Assembly (NCBI GenBank): GCA_032622095.1
Contig: CP136068.1
Span: 15,977,729 to 16,041,728, forward strand
Direction: 5' to 3'
DNA length: 64,000 nt
Source of the DNA: Siphonodentalium dalli
Taxonomy: Eukaryota; Mollusca; Scaphopoda; Gadilida; Siphonodentaliidae
Shown: one piece after another, positions 45,906 to 57,963 of the stretch
How the letters are laid out: the number at the start of each line of letters is the position of its first letter
Position numbering within the stretch: the first letter of the stretch is position 1
Made by a program: the position numbers and the translations under genes
The notes under the pieces: generated by a model
Seen by the model: the letters and a program-made list of their open reading frames with translations, nothing else
Told to the model about the DNA's origin: nothing
Databases searched by the model: none

Positions 45906-47318
45906 CATTATCTGACATATAGACTCATCGCGTCCTTCCGTTTGAGTGATATATCGCTCTTTAACAACAAATGTCAGAAAGGGATGACAAAGCCGACCCG
46001 TCCATTAAATTAAATTTTTCACATCTCTGTACTCATCGTAGTTGGTCTATTCCATCAGATTTTTATAAATTAAATAAAATAACAAACTAAATAATACTGA
46101 CAAGCAATAATAATGGCCTTAAGAGAGGATAGTGGTGCTTGTGCAGAGAGTATAGTTGCCAGACAACGCCGATGAGTACAGTACATTTACATATGGTTCT
46201 TAACAGACAATGTTTTTGAGGAATTATGTGATGAGTCTAAATTCTCGAATGAACAAATTTATCTACATGGTTTCAACATTTGTTTGGCACAAGGGACATG
46301 AATTGGCAATTTGATGTCGACGACCTAAACTAGAACAAGAATACAGTCATTCCGTGTCCAAGTGTCGCGACGATATTCCGTTCCCCATGCGCTCGGACCG
46401 AATATATACTTGACACGTGCTAGAAATTTATACTAACAACGTCCAATCTAGAGGTTTATGCCAGATTTACATCGGTGAATAGTGTACACAATGAATATAG
46501 TGTAATATTATTATCGCGTGTGTGATGGATATGAATATCAATTAACTCAGGGAATTATTTCAAATCAGAATATATTCAGACAAAATCAGCTTGGTAAATT
46601 AACTCAGTCGAATCATGGCAACATCATTACCAATTTAAAAATATTCTCATCTCCCCATACCTCACGGAATAATTGCCACCCCCACCCCCCAAAGTAGAAA
46701 ATTTATCGAAACATACCTTCAGTCGTTGGAAATTCGAATCAAACTAAACATACAACAAAATACTCGACCCTATATAGGCCAGTCAATGTTCACAGCGAAC
46801 CAATCCCAATGCATTCACCGAGATTTTCGGAGTCATCACCATGAGTGAACTCCACGTTCCACACACATACTTCGCTCTAACTGAGCGCGCGTTCACCCGT
46901 GAATCAATCATAATTGGATTTTGCCCACTGGTGTTCCGTCGTGTTTGCAAATTAAGGTCACACACAATTTAGCGATATGGCGCACAATTTGTTTTTAAAG
47001 AGACGGTTACTTGTCCCATATAATGCGATAACCGATGTTTAAAAAGCCTTCACTGATTTAAAATACGATTGATACAAAGTGTAATTGTTACACCACCCTC
47101 ACCCATCTGGAATGTCGTCCTCGGCGTTCAAAATGAAACGAATAGAATGACAGAAAGAACGATAGAATAACAACAAAAGTGTCATTGATCTGGTGGCACT
47201 TTATCTTCATCCTATATAGTTGATGTATCATGAACGGTTCCAGAGTTGTATAATGAAGGCATATAACACTTCCTCCTCGTGACTCCGTATAATTATACCC
47301 TGAAATAAAGGCAATATA
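45906..47318. other. Noncoding 3' region of the Ty3/Gypsy element
   Basis: No env or other gene is recognised between integrase and the tandem arrays. A short Arg-rich minus frame at 46783-46965 has no motif. The coding region ends near 47319. Confidence 0.55.
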
Positions 47319-48598
47319 TTAGTTCTCAGGGAACAAAATTATCCAACCATCTTGGTTTCCTCGTGTTCTTCTGGGAGAGAGATTACTAATATCCCAATCG
47401 TCTATAATTTGAGGTGGTATTTCATCAGAACTTTCATCAGATATGGATGCATCATCTAACATTGCCCCCTGAACATCAGGTTCTTCTTGATGAGATGGTT
47501 CAATATACTTTCTTAATCTATTAAAATGAATAACTTTTTCTTTTCTTGGACCAACTTTCACAACATAATTTATATCTGATAATTTCTTTATGATCTTAAA
47601 GGGCCCATGACAGAATGTGGATAATTTGGTAGACGGTGTAAATAGCCAAACCTGATCTCCTTCTATTAAGGGATTCCCGAAAATCTTCTGATCATAAAAT
47701 TGTTTTCTCCTGCATAACTCTTTGTGTGTATTTTTAAACACCAATTCTCCTAGATCTTGATGAACTCTACGAAGGTTTTGTAAGAACGGACCCACAGCCT
47801 CATTTGTTGTTTGATGTGTTTTAGTGAACATGGTGAGGGGAATATTAATCTCTCTCCCGAACATCAAGTGATTTGGGGATACACCAGTAGTTTCGTGTTC
47901 GGAACTACGGTATGCTATCAATAATAATGGAAGCTAAACATCCCAATCTGATTGTTCATCATTTATAAAAGCAGACATCGTTTTAAGTAAAGTGCGATTA
48001 AAACGTTCCACTTGTCCATCACTTTGCGGGTGATGTGCAATGGTTCTTGTTTTTAGAAATTTCAAAACATTGACATAGCTGTTGTACTAACAGTGATTCA
48101 AAATTTGTACCTTGGTCACTATGTAAATGTTTCGGAATTCCATATCTTGAGCAGAAATCTATTAAACAAATCAATAATTACCACAGCTTGTTGATTAGGC
48201 ACTGGATATGTTTCAACAAATTTGGTATAATAATCAGTGATTAAAATAATATATTTATTGCCTGTTTCTGTAACAGATAAAGGACCAAGAACATCCATAG
48301 CTATGCGTTCTAATGGTTCTCTGGGGACATCTATTGTAGGTGGAGCTCTCATGGATTTTGTTCTTGGTTTCCGTCTTTGACAGGATGGACAACAAAGAAT
48401 AAAATCATTGGTATCTGTGCTGATACCATGCCAGTGACATGACTGCAAAATCTTACTCATTGTTTTCCGCACTCCCAAATGGCCACCAGTTATTATACTG
48501 TGGGCAGATTTTAAGACGTTCTGTTTTAAATCCGTTGGTACAACCCATAACAATTTCGTCTCTTTCAGCTTTTCATCATACCATATTCTATATAACAT
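47319..48598 (-). pseudogene. Ty3/Gypsy integrase
   Basis: The N-terminal zinc site is GGHLGVRKTMSKILQSCHWH, then CCPSCQRRK (HH-CC). The catalytic core starts MDVLGPLSVTETGNKYI and ILITDYYTKFVETYPV (first Asp). HSDQGTNFES (second Asp) and DGQVERFNRTLL (Glu) fall in 47940-48119 in other frames. The C-terminal part (47319-47921) has a GPY/F-type module, CHGPFKIIKKLSDINYVVKV. No chromodomain follows. Frameshifts lie near 48120-48180 and 47920-47940. Integrase would insert the cDNA; this copy cannot. Confidence 0.87.
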
Positions 48599-48640
48599 GT
48601 TATTTTCAAAGGTATAACTATTCCAATTTCGTAAATAGTA

Positions 48641-49111
48641 TCACAGCTGAGGAGAGTGCTCGGATATAAATGCAGCATTGGGCTTATCTTTGAATGTTTT
48701 TAATATAGAGATGAACTTACCAATGATGTTGTCGTTGTTCTGCGCCTTCTGGATGTTGTCGTCATCGCTTACCACATCTACTACATTAATGGGGATCCGG
48801 CTTAATGCATCTGCATTGCGATGTTGGGTGCCAGGACGGTGTTGAACTGTAAAATCAAATTCACTTAGTATTTCTAACCACCTAGCCATCTGCCCATTCG
48901 GTTCTTTGAATTTAAGTAGCCATTGGAGGGACCCATGATCTGTCCTGAGAAGGAACTTCCTCCCGAGCAGATATGGCCTATAATATTTGAGACATTTGAT
49001 AATTGCTAACAATTCTTTCCGGGTTGTACTATAATTTTTCTCAGGTTTAGAATGTATCTTGCTAAAATATGATATTACTCGTTCCTTTCCATCAATATTT
49101 TGCGATAACAT
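48641..49111 (-). pseudogene. Ty3/Gypsy RNase H
   Basis: The minus frame includes RVISYFSKIHSKPEKNYSTT and RKELLAIIKCLKYYRPYLLG, then FLLRTDHGSLQWLLKFKEPN and HRPGTQHRNADALSRI, the standard RNase H signature of Ty3/Gypsy elements (E, D and the N-x-x-A-D-A-L-S-R end). It is separated from RT by a frameshift near 49090-49110, and from integrase by another at 48600-48640. Confidence 0.88.
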
Positions 49112-50097
49112 CCCCCAGAAGCTGCGTCACTAGCATCAGTATCTAATATGAACGAATGATTAAAATCAGGATAAGCTAAGACATCGGAACCACACAGACA
49201 TTCTTTTAAGTGTTGAAAGGACGTTTCTTGAGCTGGTCCCCATTGAAATTTTACATTTTTCTTAGTCAAATCATGTAATGGAGATGACATAGCAGAGAAA
49301 TTCTTAATGAATTTCCTGTAGTAGGAACACAATCCTACAAACCCTCTAACCGTGGTGATATTAAGTGGTCTATGCCAATTTTGGATTTTGTCCATTTTCT
49401 TAGGGTCGGGGTGTATACCACTCTCATCAATAATATGACCAAGGTACTCAACTTTCGTCTGACAGAAATGACACTTTTCTGGGTTCAATTTAAAACCAGC
49501 AGTCTTGAGGCAATCTAGAACTATTTTAATTCGTTCTAATTGCTGTTTAAATGATGAACTATATACAATGATGTCGTCTAAATAAATTAGACATATCTTC
49601 CAATGTAAGCCCTTTAATACAATCTCCATGAGGCGTTCAAATGTACTTGGGGCATTGCATAATCCGAAAGCTAAAGCTTTAAAATTATATAATTCTGTCC
49701 CAGTCGAAAAGGCAGAAATTGCCCGGGAATTCTCATCAAGTTCTACCTGCCAATATCCAGATGATAAATCCAACGTGGAAAACCACTTTGAGCCAGTAAG
49801 AGTATCTAATGTTTCATCTATCTATCTTGGTAACGGAAATGCATCTTCCTTAGTGACAGAGTTAAGGGCCCTATAGTCGACACAAAAACGATATTTTCCA
49901 CTTTTATTTTTAACTAACACTACAGGAGCAGCACAGGGGCTCTGTGATGGTTCAATAATATCATGTTGTAACATTTCATCAACTAATTTATCTGCTTCCT
50001 GCTTTTTGAAAGCAGGAAGTCTGTATGCCCTTTTCCGAATAGATGTATGCCCCTGTATATCAATGTGATGTTTTAAAGAACAGGCTACAGCTGTCAT
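49075..50097 (-). pseudogene. Ty3/Gypsy reverse transcriptase
   Basis: The frame opens with YRLPAFKKQEADKLVDEMLQ and SGKYRFCVDYRALNSVTKED, FPLPR, then an in-frame TAG near 49822 caused by a GATAGATA repeat. It resumes with MDLSSGYWQVELDENSRA (first Asp), FGLCNAPSTFERLME, CLIYLDDIIVYSSSF (catalytic YLDD) and KVEYLGHIIDESGIHPDP. All RT blocks are present in order. Confidence 0.92.
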
Positions 50098-51160
50098 GGT
50101 AATCTGTCATTAAATTAGAAAATTGTTTTTGTTGTTGGTTGTTTAAATGTTGGACAGATCTTGCCATCATATCATCCCAAGCCGTCAAACTAACAGCATC
50201 TCCCAACTCAAATGGTTCACTGGCTTCCTGTAAAAGACTAACTGTAGTATTATGGCAAACAGTATAAGGCGAATAAGATAAATTAATTAACCTTATTGGA
50301 AGTTTTGAAAACTGATTACGAGAACACAAAGTGCGGGCTGATATTATATCAGCATCAATAGGAATTGATTCTAAAATAAAACATTGGCAATCATTATGAA
50401 CAGCTCCATCAACATAAGCTTCAGTTAAAATTTCAGATCTCGGTGGTATATGAGCATCATCACAAAGTTTCACACTTAATGGGATGACCGAATTCTCAAT
50501 AGACATATCAATACTTGCATCTTTGAAAGTACACCGACCGGTGCCATAATCCATTTGAATCTTATTTTCAAAGAAATCATGTCCAAGTATACCATCTAGG
50601 TCAATTTGAACAATAAAAAATCTAACTGTGACAGTCTTCTGTTCAAATCGAACGGGCAATTCTATCATGCCATAGACTTTAACTTCATTGGAAGTAATAC
50701 CCATCAACGGCACCTCATATGGTTTGATTTTATTCTTGAGTCTTTTTGGTAAAGACTCATATAATTTTAGATTAATGAGGCTAACAGCAGACCCACTGTC
50801 CACTAAGAAATTACATTTCTTCTTGCCAATTCGTCCATTTAGAGTTTCTTTCCATCCTTCTTGCTGGTTATCAGTCTCTGACTCTATATTAGCCACAGCA
50901 GTTACAGTTCTAACAGGAATTTCAACATCTGCATGCCAATGACCATTGTACAATTGTTGTTGTTGCATTTGTTGTTGCATGGAATCAATTTGTCTCTCAA
51001 GATTTTCAAGATCTACTTTCAGCCTATTAGCATGCTCAATTTCCATTGACGTTTCCATGGGACATATTTTTTGTAAACAGAGCTCGTCCATTGCTACACG
51101 CATAGCTTCATTACTATTTTTGGGTTTTTGCGCGCCTAACCTGTAACTGAATATCAGCAT
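50098..51160 (-). pseudogene. Ty3/Gypsy protease region (gag-pol junction)
   Basis: The frame contains a coiled coil with a Gln-rich stretch (ENLERQIDSMQQQMQQQQ), then KKCNFLVDSGSAVSLINLKL (aspartic protease active site, D-S-G) and DLDGILGHDFFENKIQMDYG, the second protease block (G-x-D). The N-terminal end overlaps the gag frame by a one-base shift in an A/C-rich run near 51135. I cannot tell whether this was a programmed frameshift or decay. Confidence 0.85.
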
Positions 51161-51322
51161 CGTGCAAAGATAATATGAATTGATCTTTGATCAACAAATC
51201 CCGATCTTGATCTGAAAAATCAGGGAAAGTTTTCTTTGCCAGAATGCATAACTGAGTTACGCTTTCTGGAAAAGTTTGGTGTTGTAACTGTTCATAATCC
51301 CAAAACTGTCTACGGAATAAGG
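51161..51322 (-). pseudogene. Ty3/Gypsy gag, C-terminal part
   Basis: Minus-strand frame TLFRRQFWDYEQLQHQTFPE, SVTQLCILAKKTFPD and DLLIKDQFILSLHDADIQLQ, typical of the second half of a retrotransposon capsid domain. It is separated from the N-terminal gag piece (52410-52835) by the foldback element. Confidence 0.78.
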
Positions 51323-51330
51323 TGACATTT

Positions 51331-52420
51331 GACGGTATGCGGCTTATACGGACCCTGGCTCTTACGGACCCTGGCTCTTACGGACCCTAGCTTTTACGGA
51401 CCACTGGCTGATACGGACCCTGGCTTATACGGATCCCGGCTCATACGGACCTCAATTAAAATATGCAATTTTCAAACTAATATTTATGAATTTAATATAT
51501 AATTATGATTGTCATTTCACACATATATCTGTATTAATTGAGAATTTTTGGTGATTTTCAAATTTAACCGATTTTTTCGTTTTTTTTCAAACTTATATTT
51601 ATGAATTTAATATATAATTATGATTGCATTTTCACACATATATCTGTATTAATTGATAATTTCGGTGATGTTCTGGCTTGAAAAAGCATTTATTGAATCG
51701 AGTTAATTAATCTCTTCATCGTTGTGTAAACACGCGCGTGTGATCCCTCTATGTCGTTGTATAAACAGACACGCGGTGATAAATGGTCAGTAAATGGTGA
51801 TCAGAATGAATCCACTGAGTTTGATTTGTTACGAAAACATGTTAGTAAAATCACAACTTGTTTCAACTTATTTATTGTCCCTTGTATACACACTCGTGTG
51901 TGATCCCTTATATTGTTTTATAAACAGACACGCGATGATGAATGGTGAGTGAATGGTGATCAGTATGAATCCACTGAGTTTGATTTGTTATGAAAACATG
52001 TTAGTAAAAACACAACTGGTATATATTCAACTGATTTATTTTTGACTGGCATAATTCCACTGCATTGAACCTGAATGTTCTACTTGAGAGCACAACAGCT
52101 ACTACTCGTCGATGAGGATAACTGCCAGCAAACTACTGACAGACGACGCCAAGCTGTACGCCCCAATTTAGATAATGTTCGTCTGATGTAACGTTGTTCC
52201 ATTTTTGTTATCGTCAGATTTTTTGTTATCTCAGTATGTACGTTGTCAGTATTTAGATTTTATTTAAATAATCACACAAAATAAAATTGCATATTTTAAT
52301 TGAGGTCCGTATGAGCCAGGGTCCGTATAAGCCGAGGGTCCGTATCAGCCGGTGGTCCGTAAAAGCCAGGGTCCGTATGAGCCAGGGTCCGTAAGAGCCA
52401 GGGTCCGTATCAGCCGGCAT
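51331..52420. mobile_element. Foldback-type element inside gag
   Basis: The two ends are inverted copies of about 130 bp, each made of 16-18-bp tandem units of the type GGCTCTTACGGACCCT (about seven per arm). They are followed by a matching CAATTAAAATATGCAATTTT. Repeat-built long inverted ends are the mark of foldback elements. An imperfect 8-bp duplication, TGACATTT (51323-51330) and TCACATTT (52421-52428), flanks it. The middle has two diverged ~380-bp direct repeats (TTAATATATAATTATGATTG at about 51495 and 51610; TTTGATTTGTTA near 51820 and 51980). It splits the capsid-coding frame. Confidence 0.86.
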
Positions 52421-52835
52421 TCACATTTTCTATTGGAGAAAATCTTTCCTTCAATCCAGATAGTAACTCTTGTAAGTTTACCCTTTGTCGACTGGAGAGA
52501 GACATGTAATATTCTAAAGCTGAACCTCTGAGAACAGTAGCAGATAACTTGGTGGTTTGATCATTCGTCCAATCATTTAGAGAGACACAACTCTCAAAAT
52601 GGGCAATCCATAAATCAACAGATGTTTGGCCATCAAAATTATCTGGCATAACACACACATTTATATGTGGAGTCAGAATATGATGAAAAGTTAACTCAGT
52701 CTGTACTGACTGGCTATGTATGTTAACCTTGTTACTGCGACGATGTTTCAAATCATTGTTAAACTGTTCAAATTCCTCTCGAACTTGGTGAATTCTATCA
52801 GAGTTACTATCAAATGATTGGATTAAAGAATTCAT
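52410..52835 (-). pseudogene. Ty3/Gypsy gag, N-terminal part
   Basis: It starts MNSLIQSFDSNSDRIHQVRE on the minus strand, has a coiled-coil-like N-terminus, then MPDNFDGQTSVDLWIAHFES (capsid start, P-x-x-F-D-G) and LSATVLRGSALEYYMSLSSR. The frame runs a few codons into the foldback element. No zinc knuckle is seen. Confidence 0.82.
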
Positions 52836-53721
52836 ATCAAATTAACATTGAGGGGAGTAGGACATAGTAAAAATTCCAATCTGTATTTCATCAACCGGGG
52901 TATGTATGTAAAAAAAAATCAATAATAATACACAGTCATGGGTTAATGGATGATCGCCCATTCTTGGCTCATAAGTCGGTGAATTATAAATACAACCACA
53001 GAAATATGCGTTTTCTAAAAAACAGAAATCCCATTATTTGATACTAAAACAAAGAAAAAAACCACACAAACTCTCACAGTCATGATAATAGGTCAGATTG
53101 AGTCACACCGAAAAGAAAAGGTAAAAAAAAAACAGAATAAGAATTGATAAACAATCATAACACACTGTCCAGAAAACCCACAACAGAAATATGCCTATTC
53201 AACTTCTAAAAATAGTAACAGTGGCCATCTTACTCGATGGGCGGGGCTTAAATTAAGATTTATGAAATTATGTGTTTCCATAAATATCAGTGAAATCTAT
53301 GGAAGTTATGGCCACTATTGACGGACAAACGGATGGGCAGAAGAATGGACAGAACTGCCACAACTAAATTCATTATAACTATATTAAGCAATGTCCATAT
53401 AAGCTCATTTCGAATTTAAATAACACAGATATCACTGTTTCGATATTTATTTTAAGTTCATAAACAGTGTTGTCATAAGTCAATTTAAGAAAAACAACTT
53501 AAAAGTTGCATTGCTATTGTCTCCCACAACATTAATGATGTTAAGAGCCTATAGCTCACTGCTAAACAGTAGGCTATAAATATTACTCGAAACAATTTAA
53601 TTATCTTTCAGAGCTGTATATGTATACAGTGAATGCAAGTACGGGGACATTATGTAATCATATTTAATAGTACTTTCCAAAAACGCATAAAGCTAGGTAA
53701 AATGGAGCTCTATTTCTTAAC
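52836..53721. other. Leader region of the Ty3/Gypsy element
   Basis: About 900 bp between the primer site and gag, AT-rich and without an open frame. This is normal for a 5' leader on the minus strand. Confidence 0.6.
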
Positions 53722-53740
53722 GGTCCCATATCGGGCGCCA
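53722..53740 (-). promoter_or_regulatory. Primer binding site of the Ty3/Gypsy element
   Basis: On the minus strand TGGCGCCCGATATGGGACC starts three bases inside the 5' LTR. The beginning TGGCGCCCG matches primer sites used with lysine tRNAs; the middle departs from it. The site confirms the minus orientation. Confidence 0.78.
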
Positions 53741-53743
53741 ATC

Positions 53744-54446
53744 TGTAGCGAATTGTACTCAAGGGGTATATAGAAACTACAGTTTTATTTCTCTGTTAAT
53801 GGGAGGACAGTTAATCAAGAATAAAATGGGGTTCATTGTTACAATTGACGCGCTAAGCGATGGAACTCCATAATTGTGAATAACTTGGAGTCAGTTATAA
53901 GCCCAAAACTTTTTATGTGGGGTGAACTAAATTTAATTAAGACTAATTATACTCGTTGTGCAAAAATAAAACATGTGACATTTAATATAGATCAACTTAT
54001 ACACTAACGTAAGACAAAAAATATGCAATCAAAGTATGACCTATTCCCAGTCGTGACATAAGTCCAAGTCGAAACTTGTGCTATGACCCCACTCGGAATA
54101 AGTTAAGATTATTCTGTGAATGTAAATATCGGATTCGGAAATATAGTTTCAATCTGCTAATAACAAAGAGAAACAAGCAGCTAAAGAAAAGGGTCTTGCT
54201 TACATGGCAAGGTATCGACGACTACAACTGATGGACCATAACAAGGATATATAATCATTCAATACTGATTATTTCTATTTTGATATGCCGTGATATTATA
54301 GTGAGGTAGAGTCTAAATATTCATACATGATATCATTCAATAAATATTAAATTACAATGTAAGTTTTATCAAGTGGTATAAAGGGGTTTAACTGAGTAAG
54401 GGTCCCTAAGAAATACGTCTAGCCAAATCCCGGAAACCCAAACTCA
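53744..54446 (-). repeat. 5' LTR of the Ty3/Gypsy element
   Basis: The partner of 42844-43609, starting TGTAGCGAATTGTACTC and ending CCCAAACTCA. It lacks about 63 bp present in the other LTR, with GGATAT at the junction, consistent with a short-homology deletion. Confidence 0.88.
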
Positions 54447-54821
54447 GTTAACCCCCTTCGTGTGTAATCATAACCACCTATGATCCTCAGGAGGTGGGCC
54501 AAGTTTGGATTTCCGGGAATCGCCGATATGGGTTTCTTTGGGGACCCATACTTGGTTAGCCCCTCGTTCGCGAGCGATAAGCATATACGTGTATGCGAGA
54601 TCTACCCTATACTATTCGATGTTTTGGCGGGAAATCTATAAATAGACTATATATATAGTATATATGCTAATTGATTACTAAATATAGATGTCGGAAACCC
54701 ACGAACCTACTTCGTGATGTTGTCGGAGACACACTAACCTACTTCGTGATGTTCTCGGTTTTCCGAAGTTCTATGTCGCTGACCAATCAAAATTAACATT
54801 ACTGATCAATTACCAATCAAA
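54447..54821. other. No gene; short tandem duplication
   Basis: ACCTACTTCGTGATGTT occurs twice near 54706 and 54740 in a ~33-bp duplication. Nothing else is recognised before the inverted family A copy. Confidence 0.5.
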
Positions 54822-57800
54822 ACTAGAGGTCAGATTCCATGGAATCAGATATACTTCCATGGTATCCCATTCGATGCGTGTGTCATGCGCATAGGTGTGT
54901 TCCTCTTCGTGTGAATAAATATTGGTGCTTTGTATCTGATTGTGGACTTGCATTGACATTTCTAAATCTAATATATATTTTTTGGGACTTCTATCTGTCT
55001 GTCTGTTTGTCTGTTATGTATGGCCGGGAAAAGTGCTGGACGGATTTTGACGAAATTTGATACATTTGGGTACTTTTGTCCAGGGAGTATTTTAGACGGG
55101 TCAAATCGTGACCCCCGACATGATCTTGACCTTCAAAAAGGTAAATCCAAGGTCAAATCGGGTAAAACAGACGGATTTCCACGAAATTTGATACATAGGG
55201 AAACTTCTGTCCGGGGAGTGTTTTGGACTGGTCAAATCGTGACAATATGTTACTTTTATAGTAAACCGGACATACCTATATAGTATATCGGTGAGCATAT
55301 TCATGCATTTGCCTTGCTCCTTGATAAGTCCGTTTGAATTTGCGTCATAAAGAGAGGGTTTGAATTTGAGTAATATATATCACCCGTCAACAACGTTACA
55401 CGCTACCAGGGTTAAACCGTCCACTCTAAATCTTTAAAAAGCGTACTAATCTTGCGTTTAGATACTACTAATCACATCCACTCGTTGAAAAGTTTTTATC
55501 TCAATATCTGATTTTCGGAGTAATTTTCCCCATTTGATTTTCGGTGGAATTTGCCAAATCTGAACCCACCGACACAAACTCCCCGTTGAGCAGGTTGCTT
55601 TTATAGTAGAACGGTCAAATTTTGTAGGCGTACCTACAGTATACCGGCTTACATGCTCCTGCATTAAACTCGAACCTGCATTAGCCCGTTTGGATTTGGG
55701 GCTAAAAATAGGTTAATGATAGACTACATAAGTATACATATTTATGTTATATAGCGTTGTCACAAGTAAACCGTTGCATCTGAAAATTAGAAAATCGCAC
55801 TGTAGATGCGCCTGAACAATACCCACCAGATTTACCCGTCTAAAACAAATTATCTCGATGTTTGAATTTTTCCCCCTTTGCAATTTCCGTGGAATTTTCC
55901 TAAAGTCTCAACCCATACCGACTCGCATTCTCCGTTGGGCAGGTTACCTTTAAATTATAGCGGTAAAACTTTTGGGACGTACATGCAGTATATCAACGTA
56001 CCTGCTACGACATTATCTTGCTCTTTAATAAGCCGGTTTGGATTCGGCGGGAAAAATAGTTGCAATATTTCCGAACCCCGTAAAGTGGAAAGTGTTGGGA
56101 AAAAACATTTTTAAGCAGTATATTCGAGTCCGAATCACTCGTCCAATACGGAATATGCAATAAAAAATTTAGAGCTCTGTACTATAGTGTGTCCCTATTT
56201 ATGGGCGGTAACTATTCAGGGAAAGCGCGGACACAAGTGTTGATGCCCGTGGGCAGTAGGGTATATAGAGGTGTGCATAAGGTCCAATTCTCTGCTCCTT
56301 ATAATTTCCGAGATAATAAAATGAAATATTTTCATTTTTCGTTTTCGCACTGAACTGACAACGACCAAGAGGACTGCGAAAACCAAATCAGTTATCTATA
56401 ATGATACGAAAGAACAGCCGAGTACAAGCAAATTGTCAACCCCGGCTCAAAATGCGAACTTTGGGGCCACGTAACTTCGTTATTTTTCAATGGATTTTAA
56501 AATTGTTTTCGGTTTTGTGATCTGCTGCTCTCAGAGATGGTATGTTATATATTTCATCTGATTCAGGTACGAAAAATGTTTTTGAAATTGACAAGCATAT
56601 GTGCCCAATTTTAAACTTTGAGGGTTCAAATCTCCGACATTTTTCAACGGATTAACGATCTGTTTTCAGTTTCGTAATCAGCTTGTATGGTAGACGTTAT
56701 ATTACAAGTTTCGTCTGATTTTGAGACCAAAAACAATTTGGGACCTGGGACCACCCCTCCCCAGACCCACAATACTGAACCGAACCTGCCAAATTTTGGG
56801 GCACTACTTGCGCTCATGACACGACATCTAATGTCTGATGGTTTAAGAGGAGTTGTGGTCGCTAGCAGTATGGTCCATAATAGTAACTTTGAAGGCACGT
56901 AACTCTGGCATTTTCTAACGGATTTTATCAATTCTTTCAGTTTCTTGATTGACTGATGCAGGAGATATTATATTCCAAGTTTCATCTGATTTGCAGACTA
57001 AACAAATTTGGGGGGGGGCCTCCCCACCCCTCCCCAGACCCACAATACTGAATCGAACCTGGCAGATTTTGGCGCACCACTTGCGCTCTTTATTCCGGTC
57101 GCACCAGCGTGTGATACGGCTTTCAATGTCTAACACTTTCAGAGGAGTTGTGGTCGCAAGCAGATTAGCCCAAAAACGCGAATTTCCAGCACCAACAACT
57201 CTGGTGTTTTTGATCGGATTTAAAAATTTCGTTTTTCTGTATGATCAACTTCACTCATGGAATGCATATACCTCAATAGACTATTTTCGTTAAGGAATTT
57301 TTTTCCTCGAAAATTTTGCCACCACCCCAATGTAAAAATATAAGACCGACCCTGTCCAGTTTTCGTTTTCGCACTGAATTGACAACGACCAAGAGGACTG
57401 CGAAAACCAAATTCAGTTATCTATAATGATACGAAAGAACAGCCGAGTACAATCAATTTGAGGTTTGCCAATCGATGGGCAGTAACTCCGCAGTTTTGAT
57501 GCCCGTGGTCAGTAGGGCATATCGAGGTATGCATACGGTCCAATTTTCGATGCTCAGCTCCTTATAATTTCTGAGATAATAAAATGACATTTTTCCATAT
57601 AAAGGGAGATAACTATGCGAAGAAAGCGCGGACAATATCCGCTATACATCTAAGGCATACAACCCATTTGCCCCAACATACGTACCCACTGTTAGTTTGC
57701 TACTCTTCATACTTTCAGAGATTACGGAGTTGAAAAATGGTTAAGTATAATAATAACAAAAATAATCGTAAAAGGGAGATAACTCCGTGAATAAACCTTG

Positions 57801-57963
57801 GGTCGAAATCGGGACACCTTCATTTTCAGTAGCCCTTAGATGCCTACATTCGCTAGATATTTCGCGTTCCTACTGCAATTAGTTTCTGAGTATTTCCAAT
57901 TAAACGGAAAACTGCCTCAATAGAAAAACAATATACTTCCTTGGTTACACCATGGAAGTATAA
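54822..57963 (-). repeat. Family A dispersed repeat, inverted copy
   Basis: In reverse orientation it runs from TATACTTCCATGGTGTAACC (at 57963) to ATTCCATGGAATCTGACCTC followed by TAG at about 54823. It follows the order of the copy at 27.2-31.0 kb, including the segment with GGACACAAGTGTTGATGCCC (56227) and the stretch near 55640-55900. Within it, two diverged ~270-bp units with ACCCACAATACTGAA recur near 56765 and 57042. There are no long frames. Confidence 0.82.

Larger units (their letters stand above)
42844..54446 (-). mobile_element. Ty3/Gypsy LTR retrotransposon, damaged, 11.6 kb
   Basis: LTRs of 766 bp (42844-43609) and 703 bp (53744-54446) flank a minus-strand gag-protease-RT-RNase H-integrase order. 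That is the Ty3/Gypsy arrangement (integrase last). A primer site beginning TGGCGCCCG sits next to the right-hand 5' LTR. About 3.7 kb between the integrase end and the 3' LTR is noncoding and rich in tandem repeats. Many frameshifts, an in-frame stop and a 1.1-kb foldback insertion in gag make it defective. The flanking bases (AGTAG left, GTTAA right) do not match as a target duplication. Confidence 0.9.
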
